From positions 1 to 51,015 of the forward strand of contig JAHHHF010000001.1 of the NCBI GenBank assembly GCA_019359495.1: a stretch of DNA of 51,015 nucleotides. The letters run 5' to 3'. Each line of letters opens with the position of its first letter. The first letter of the stretch is position 1. This document shows positions 46,180 to 51,015 of this stretch, in pieces. The position numbers and the translations under genes are program-made. Source of the stretch: Goleter apudmare HA4340-LM2 (GTDB lineage Bacteria > Cyanobacteriota > Cyanobacteriia > Cyanobacteriales > Nostocaceae). The notes under the pieces are model-generated. The model was not told where the DNA came from, did not search any database, and worked only from the letters and a program-made list of their open reading frames with translations.

Positions 46180-46971
46180 ATGTTGCGACTTTCCATGAAA
46201 TCTTTAGCACTTGGTAGTCTAGTCGCCATCTCCACTGCAACTAGCATCTCCGCCCAAGTCCCTATTCAACAAGATTTACGCCTTACACCAGTCAACAACT
46301 TTAGTTGCGCCCCCCATCTGCGTACCTATGTAGTCAAACCACTAGATAACCGTCAAGGGTCTGGTATCCGTTGCGTCAAAATCAGTGAGGGTAAACCAGG
46401 AAACACACTCCCCAGAATAGCATGGTACGGCGAAGGTAATTGGAACGGTGCTACCTATCGCCATGCAGGACAGGCTATTTACAGAGGTTCCGCTCTCGTT
46501 GGTTTCGCCTCTGATATCTACGGAAATGGCGAAAATACCAACAACAACTTCCCTGGAAATCTGAAAATACAAATTCTTGGTAGTTCCAGAATTCGTGTGA
46601 CCGGTGCGTGGAATGAAGAATGGCAATTAGTCAAGGCTACCAACTATAAACCTCTCGCTAGACCAAAAACTTGTGGAGGATATTTCGATCAATATAGAGT
46701 TTCTGACTTAACAGGAACCCGTAAAGGTGAAGGCTTACGTTGCGTTCTCCGTGTAGGGCCAAGAAACACCACTTGGTTTGGTAATGGTAATTGGGGAGGT
46801 ACAACTTATTCCCACATCGGCACTAAAGCATTAAATGGTTACGGTGCTGGGGATATTTGCGCTAATGGTTTAGGCCCAACTTGTAATACCTTCGGCTACG
46901 GTTCATTGAAATTAACTCCTGTACCTGGTGGGTTTGATGTCACTGGTGCTTGGAGTGAAAAATGGCGATAA
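46180..46971 (+). CDS. Secreted protein with an internal duplication
   Basis: A 263-residue protein with a signal peptide (cleavage likely after SISA, residue 25). The mature part consists of two homologous halves: 43-130 and 155-263. Each starts with a cysteine (FSCAPHL / KTCGGYF), then YxV-L-R-G-G-RCV, then W(Y/F)GxGNW(N/G)GxTYxHxG, and ends TGAW(N/S)E(E/K)W. The paired cysteines and aromatic residues suggest two small beta-rich modules. I know no characterised family. AAGGA precedes the ATG at good spacing. Confidence 0.8.
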   Translation: MLRLSMKSLALGSLVAISTATSISAQVPIQQDLRLTPVNNFSCAPHLRTYVVKPLDNRQGSGIRCVKISEGKPGNTLPRIAWYGEGNWNGATYRHAGQAIYRGSALVGFASDIYGNGENTNNNFPGNLKIQILGSSRIRVTGAWNEEWQLVKATNYKPLARPKTCGGYFDQYRVSDLTGTRKGEGLRCVLRVGPRNTTWFGNGNWGGTTYSHIGTKALNGYGAGDICANGLGPTCNTFGYGSLKLTPVPGGFDVTGAWSEKWR

Positions 46972-47087
46972 GGAATTTTGAACTGTAGATAAATACAGGT
47001 ACAGGCAAATATTTATTTCATATTGCCCAGAAACATCAAGCTGTTAATTCTCAAATACACAATTACTACTAATGGAGTGTGAATAAA

Positions 47088-47564
47088 ATGTTAAAACGTT
47101 CTTTGGCAATTGTTGCTGCTAGCACAGCATTAGCTGCGGCTTTAGTTAGTCCTGCTTTGGCTGCTCCTGCTGATTTTGTTGGAACTTGGGTAAATAAAGA
47201 TCCTAATACTCGTGGTGTTACCCGATTGGTAGTTACTTCTGCTGGTGGTAATAAGTTAAACATTCAAGTCTTTGGCAAATGTCATCCTACAGACTGTGAA
47301 TGGGGCACAAAACCATTATTAACTTATGGAACCAATGTTCAAGATGCAAATCATAATTATGCCACAGCCAACTACAATCAGAGTTTTGCTAATTCTTTCT
47401 TAAATTTCAGCTATGGTAGTAGTGAAGTGATGTTGCAAAAATACACACAGTTTACAGATAATAGTGGTCGGCAAAATTACTACTCTCGTGAATACTTTCG
47501 CCGAGCACCAAAAGTGAAGATTCCTGTTATCAAACCCAACTTAACTATTCAGCCAATTAGATAA
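47088..47564 (+). CDS. Secreted beta-rich hypothetical protein (lipocalin-like appearance)
   Basis: A 158-residue protein from the ATG; GGAG lies ten bases upstream, while a GTG nine bases earlier would sit on top of that site. The signal peptide ends at about residue 26 (SPALA). The mature part begins APADFVGTWVNKDPNTRGVTRLVV, a pattern found in small cyanobacterial secreted proteins, and contains a Cys pair (KCHPTDCEWG). The C-terminus is proline/lysine-rich. Function unknown. A strong terminator follows, and it may be in one transcript with the preceding secreted gene (116 bases away). Confidence 0.8.
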   Translation: MLKRSLAIVAASTALAAALVSPALAAPADFVGTWVNKDPNTRGVTRLVVTSAGGNKLNIQVFGKCHPTDCEWGTKPLLTYGTNVQDANHNYATANYNQSFANSFLNFSYGSSEVMLQKYTQFTDNSGRQNYYSREYFRRAPKVKIPVIKPNLTIQPIR

Positions 47565-47623
47565 GTTATTCAACCTCAGGAAACACAAGTAATTTAATTA
47601 ATTGTGTTACACTGCAAGCTACG

Positions 47624-47660
47624 AAAAAAGCCTTGTCCGGAAACTGGACAAGGCTTTTTT
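47624..47660. terminator. Bidirectional rho-independent terminator
   Basis: GCCTTGTCC (47630-47638), loop GGAAACT and GGACAAGGC (47646-47654) form a perfect 9-bp stem flanked by A6 on the left and T6 on the right, so it can stop transcription from both sides. It lies between the secreted-protein gene and the convergent DUF6887 gene. Confidence 0.93.
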
Positions 47661-47699
47661 CAAGACAAACGCACCTTAAATGATAAATAGCACTTTGCT

Positions 47700-47930
47700 C
47701 TACTCGACATCAAACCCTTCACCATGATTATTTGCTGCTGGCATTTTCCGCAGAATTGCTGCTTGAATCTTGGCATCAAAGTCCGGATCGTCTACAGTTG
47801 TAATAATTTCCCGTGGGCGCTTATTTAGTCTATCCAGATACGCTCTAAGAGCCATTTTGTCATCACGATGTTGGAGAAAGTATCGTCTCAGTTCTTCATC
47901 AGACATAGCTGTATAGTTGATCTGACTCAT
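47700..47930 (-). CDS. DUF6887-family protein
   Basis: A 76-residue acidic, helical protein from the ATG at 47930 (a TTG one codon earlier is less likely). INYTAMSDEELRRYFLQHRDD and AYLDRLNKRPREIITTVDDPDFDAKIQAAI are the hallmarks of DUF6887. The start overlaps the stop of the DUF6888 gene by one base (TGATG), and GGAGGTGA lies within that gene at ideal spacing, so the two are translationally coupled. The function of the pair is unknown. Size, order and coupling recall toxin-antitoxin modules, but no toxin fold is evident. Confidence 0.88.
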   Translation of the reverse strand: MSQINYTAMSDEELRRYFLQHRDDKMALRAYLDRLNKRPREIITTVDDPDFDAKIQAAILRKMPAANNHGEGFDVE

Positions 47931-48115
47931 CAAATCACCTCCCCATTGGGCGTAATCTGGAATTTTAGGTTTTCAGTATTTCCAGCCAAGATATACAGGT
48001 TAATTGTCCGGCCATCAATGCAAACAAGATGTATGGGCTGAAACAGAATGTACGTTAACCAATAGCTAAGACGATATAAACCCCTGAGTTGGGAATCATT
48101 GGGCGTTGAAGACAC
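47930..48115 (-). CDS. DUF6888-family protein
   Basis: A 61-residue protein with a GTG start. LYRLSYWLTYILFQPIHLVCID and NLYILAGNTENLKFQITPNGEVI are characteristic of DUF6888, which almost always precedes DUF6887 in cyanobacteria. Most of the protein is predicted to be beta strands with one amphipathic helix. Only a weak ribosome site is visible. The last codons (NGEVI) overlap the ribosome site and start of DUF6887. Confidence 0.85.
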   Translation of the reverse strand: MSSTPNDSQLRGLYRLSYWLTYILFQPIHLVCIDGRTINLYILAGNTENLKFQITPNGEVI

Positions 48116-48264
48116 TCACTTCACACCAGGTCATTTTAACACGCACTGTCTGAGTGGCTGATGGCAAAATGGCTTTATGCTTCTGAAGGTTTGCTGGAAA
48201 GCAAAGGTGGTTTCGCAGTACCATATAAACGCGAAGCAATCTTTCCACAGGTGGATGTGCGACG

Positions 48265-49101
48265 ATGCCTCTACGTCAAACCTTATCAAAGTCCGATATC
48301 CAGCTTTCCTATTTGGAGTGGAACCTAGGTCAAGAACCCTTACTACTATTACATGGCTTAGGCGACCACTCCCTGGTTTGGTCTAGCTTGGCAGATTACC
48401 TGGCCGCCGATTATCATATAGTCGCCCCAGATATGCGCGGTCACGGTGAAAGCAGCAAGCCAGAATTCGATTATAGTTTTGAGAGTGCGATCGCTGATTT
48501 AGCAGCACTCATTGATCATCTGGGATGGTCTAGTACCCATGTTGTGAGTCACTCTTGGACAGGTAAATTAGCTGCCATCTGGGCAAAAAAAAGTCCTGAA
48601 CGCTTGCGGAGTCTGATTCTGGTAGATCCCATCTTTATCTGGAAAATGCCCAGCATCCTCAAGCTGACATTTCCCCTGTTATACCGCATCTTGCCTTTTC
48701 TCAAAAGCATGGGGCCTTTTGCTAGTTACGCACTCGCCGAACAACAAGCGCGTCAGTTAAGCCAATATCAAGGATGGACTCCCTTACATCAGCAAATCTT
48801 CCAAGCCGGAATTGAACAAAAACCGGATGGTACTTGGGGTAGCAAATTTACCATCGCCGCCCGTGATGGGATTTTTGATGATGTGCTGCGGGTTCCTGGT
48901 TTCACAGTCCCTCTGGATATTCCCAGCCTCTTCATCCAGCCAGCAAGAGGTGTAAACCGCCAAGACTGGCAACTCAAGCCCTACAAAACCTATCTCAAAA
49001 ACCTCAGCATCTGCCAAGTCCCCGGCAATCATTGGCCGTTTTTAACGCAACCAGAAACATTTAACCAGACTGTCAAAGCTTTTCTCGCACAGCATAGGTG
49101 A
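48265..49101 (+). CDS. Alpha/beta-hydrolase
   Basis: A 278-residue enzyme. The oxyanion region is LLLHGLGDHSLVW, DMRGHGESSKP follows, and the nucleophile is the Ser in VVSHSWTGKLA (S-H-S-W-T, an atypical elbow in which glycine is replaced by histidine before the serine). The C-terminal histidine is in GNHWPFLTQP. The acidic residue of the triad is probably D or E in the SLFIQPARG region, but I could not place it. Substrate unknown. GGTGG precedes the ATG. Confidence 0.85.
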   Translation: MPLRQTLSKSDIQLSYLEWNLGQEPLLLLHGLGDHSLVWSSLADYLAADYHIVAPDMRGHGESSKPEFDYSFESAIADLAALIDHLGWSSTHVVSHSWTGKLAAIWAKKSPERLRSLILVDPIFIWKMPSILKLTFPLLYRILPFLKSMGPFASYALAEQQARQLSQYQGWTPLHQQIFQAGIEQKPDGTWGSKFTIAARDGIFDDVLRVPGFTVPLDIPSLFIQPARGVNRQDWQLKPYKTYLKNLSICQVPGNHWPFLTQPETFNQTVKAFLAQHR

Positions 49102-49130
49102 AATGATTTTCATTAACATTGCCCAGTCCT

Positions 49131-49213
49131 AATTACGAATTACGTAAACATCCGGAGAGTAGCCTTTCCCAATGTATTACGAATTACGTAGCTTGCTTCT
49201 CGCCAAAGGCGAG
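49131..49213. repeat. ATTACGA repeats and a hairpin upstream of the kinase
   Basis: AATTACGAATTACGTAA (49131-49147) and TATTACGAATTACGTA (49175-49190) are short heptamer-type repeats like those at 12357. A CTCGCC-AAA-GGCGAG hairpin follows at 49199-49213. This fills most of the gap between hydrolase and kinase genes. Confidence 0.6.
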
Positions 49214-49230
49214 TATTATGAATTGGTATC

Positions 49231-50877
49231 ATGAGCCTTTGTCTTAATCCCGTTTGTCCTCAACCCAACCAAGCGGATGATGAAAACCGCTTCTGTCAAA
49301 GTTGTGGTTCCCAGTTGGAATTGCTGGAGCGTTATCGGGTGGTGCGCTTGTTAAGTGAAAATACTGGCTTTAGCAGAGTTTATGAGGTATGCGAACAAGA
49401 CACACCCAAAATCCTCAAAGTACTCAAAGAGGATTTATCAGGGGATGCTAAAGCCGTAGAACTATTTCAACAAGAGGCTACTGTACTGCGACAACTAAAT
49501 CATCCTGGTATTCCCAAAGTTGATAGCTACTTTCAGTATCAAACTAGAAATGGTTTGGTGTTGCACTGCATTGTCATCGAAAAAATCGCCGGACTGAACT
49601 TACAACAGTGGCTACAACAACAGGAGTATCGCCCGATTTCCCAAGCACAAGCCCTAGCTTGGTTAAAACAGTTAGCAGAAATATTGGATTTATTACATGG
49701 CCAGCAATACCTCCATCAAGATATTAAGCCATCTAACATTATGGTTAGGCTCCCTCTAGTTCAAGACGATGGAGAGAACCTGGTATTAATTGACTTTGGC
49801 ACCGCCGAGGAAATAGCCCGTGAGACAACACCAATTATGTCAGCTGGCTATAGTGCTGTTGAACAAATGAATGGTGAAGCAATACCACAATCAGATTTCT
49901 ATGCTTTGGGACGTACCTTCGTATTCTTATTGACGGGATACCATCCCTTGGATATGTATGATATCCAAAATAATGTTTTGCAATGGCGAAGTCGTGCGAG
50001 TCATATTTCAGCTTTGCTATTAGATTTAATTGATTGGTTAATGGCAGCAGAAATTAGTAACCGCCCTGCCAATGCTCAAGAAATTTTACAACGTCTAGAA
50101 GAAATTGCCCAGCAACTAACAGCAACTCCTGGAGAAACCGAACAAACTTTATTACCTCCAGAAAAACCAGCCAAAAAACTGCCATTGCTGAGACTTTTTG
50201 CAGCTTTAATAGTCTCCTTGGGGCTAATTATTATAGCCGCTATTGCTATGCGATCGCTCAAATTCACGCCAGCTAATAATTTTGGACAATCACCACAAAG
50301 AAAAGGCAAAGTTGATTATTTTTTTTATGCGAAAGGTAAAGATAGTCAAGGTAGAAGTGCCGAATTTAATATAGCAGTTTTATCAGTAGAATATAAATGG
50401 CTTTTAGGTAGCAATTTTCAAGTTAAATATAATGATAGAGTAATTAGCCTCGACCTATTAAAGTTAAATTTAGAACAAGATGGCATACAGAATATCATGG
50501 ATAATCCCAGCGAGATTATTTCTGTAGGTACAGCTTCTTGTGAAGGTAGAATAGCAGTTGAACAACGTCGTGCCCTAGAACGTTCTCGACAAATAAAAAA
50601 TCTAGCAAAAAAATTATTTATTAATACATCCACCGTTAAGCGTTATCGCTTATTAAATCTTGGTCAATTTCGCCGCAGTGATTGTCAACCGAATCAAGAT
50701 GCAACGGCATATCAGAGAAGTATTATTATTATTGGTGTGAGAAACCAATCAGCAGGAGTCATTTTAGATGAAGCTTTAAGAGATAGACTAGAGAAAAAGC
50801 CCTTTGCTGATTTTAAGTTAGATGATTATTCTTTGGGATCTGTAGAGAAGTTTAAAACAATACCAACTAATTCATAA
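49231..50877 (+). CDS. Zinc-ribbon Ser/Thr protein kinase with a transmembrane segment
   Basis: A 548-residue protein. A zinc-ribbon with C4, C9, C22, C25 opens it. The kinase domain (35-295) has K63 in ILKVLKED, HQDIKPSN at 162-169 (catalytic D164, the usual HRD arginine replaced by glutamine) and DFGTA at 188-192. The glycine loop is reduced (LLSENTGFSRVY). A transmembrane helix lies at about 319-340. The extracytoplasmic tail of some 200 residues has a stretch (SVGTASCEGRIAVEQRRALERSRQI, then YRLLNLGQF and RSIIIIGV) that recalls the OmpA-C peptidoglycan-binding fold. It may sense the cell wall, though that is inference. The start has no clear ribosome site. Confidence 0.88.
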   Translation: MSLCLNPVCPQPNQADDENRFCQSCGSQLELLERYRVVRLLSENTGFSRVYEVCEQDTPKILKVLKEDLSGDAKAVELFQQEATVLRQLNHPGIPKVDSYFQYQTRNGLVLHCIVIEKIAGLNLQQWLQQQEYRPISQAQALAWLKQLAEILDLLHGQQYLHQDIKPSNIMVRLPLVQDDGENLVLIDFGTAEEIARETTPIMSAGYSAVEQMNGEAIPQSDFYALGRTFVFLLTGYHPLDMYDIQNNVLQWRSRASHISALLLDLIDWLMAAEISNRPANAQEILQRLEEIAQQLTATPGETEQTLLPPEKPAKKLPLLRLFAALIVSLGLIIIAAIAMRSLKFTPANNFGQSPQRKGKVDYFFYAKGKDSQGRSAEFNIAVLSVEYKWLLGSNFQVKYNDRVISLDLLKLNLEQDGIQNIMDNPSEIISVGTASCEGRIAVEQRRALERSRQIKNLAKKLFINTSTVKRYRLLNLGQFRRSDCQPNQDATAYQRSIIIIGVRNQSAGVILDEALRDRLEKKPFADFKLDDYSLGSVEKFKTIPTNS

Positions 50878-50963
50878 TATAACACTATATATAGGAATCA
50901 TATTTGATTTCTGAAAAATACTACGAGATAATACGGAGGTGTATATCTGTCTAAGAGCGAACA

Positions 50964-51015
50964 ATGATAAACCAGCATATACAATCCGCGATCGCAGAAC
51001 TACAAGAATTTATAG
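50964..51015 (+). CDS. Partial gene running off the window
   Basis: An ATG opens a frame of 17 codons to the window edge (MINQHIQSAIAELQEFI). An in-frame TAA four codons upstream excludes an earlier start. A GGAGGT lies 23 bases before it, too far to be its ribosome site. The helical N-terminus gives no family hint. Confidence 0.45.
   Translation, partial: MINQHIQSAIAELQEFI

Noticed and set aside
48161-48328. 55-codon plus-strand frame (MAKWLYASEG...) overlapping the hydrolase start
   Set aside because: The peptide looks protein-like, but there is no ribosome site, it overlaps the hydrolase by 64 bases in another frame and no family was recognised.

Overview
The window looks like a chromosomal segment of a filamentous, probably heterocyst-type (Nostocales) cyanobacterium. 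The evidence is gene content (chlH, a Psb34-type photosystem II assembly protein, DUF1822, the DUF6887/DUF6888 pair, a ThiO-ThiG fusion), very frequent HIP1 octamers (GCGATCGC), heptamer-type short tandem repeats, and interspersed palindromic repeats typical of Nostoc/Anabaena relatives. The genus cannot be fixed from sequence reading alone. No rRNA, tRNA, CRISPR array or intact transposase was seen.

Region 1 (1-5050) is the most unusual part. Two caspase-fold proteases are encoded divergently. The left (minus) arm encodes a small EACC1-like protein followed 19 bases later by a caspase with a short WD40 tail. The right (plus) arm encodes a 1002-residue fusion of a caspase domain, a helical region and a dynamin-like GTPase whose G3 and G4 motifs are degenerate. 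Both caspase domains carry a canonical EF-hand-type loop. This resembles an NTP-regulated conflict or programmed-cell-death system and is the best candidate here for an undescribed system. Region 2 (5050-13075) is a potassium block: a minus-strand operon (an RCK_C-like small protein, kdpA, kdpB, a KdpF-like protein, kdpC) and, across a MITE-bearing gap, a divergent histidine kinase/NarL-type regulator pair. Region 3 (13275-25250) is housekeeping: a TPR protein, psb34-like gene, fused thiO-thiG, an anchored low-complexity protein, citramalate synthase with an in-frame heptamer-repeat insertion, and chlH.

Region 4 (25300-29300) is a small accessory island: a higBA toxin-antitoxin pair, an AIPR-family abortive-infection protein on the opposite strand, and a Uma2 nuclease gene followed by a truncated tandem copy within a nest of HIP1-rich repeats. 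Region 5 (29328-40208, all minus strand) is a Wzx/Wzy-type exopolysaccharide cluster: GT26, GT14, GT2, flippase, two GT4 enzymes, polymerase/ligase, a Wzc-like copolymerase/ATPase and a Tat-exported glycoside hydrolase, many with overlapping or nearly abutting ends. Region 6 (40717-41124) holds two gene remnants, one of a giant signalling kinase and one of another Uma2 protein.

Region 7 (41356-51015) is mixed: a secreted retropepsin-like protease, a Gfo/Idh/MocA oxidoreductase, a DUF4870 membrane protein, a sigma-70-like factor followed by a DUF1822 protein, two secreted small proteins, the translationally coupled DUF6888/DUF6887 pair, an alpha/beta hydrolase, a zinc-ribbon Ser/Thr kinase with a transmembrane helix and an OmpA-like tail, and the first codons of a gene that runs off the window.
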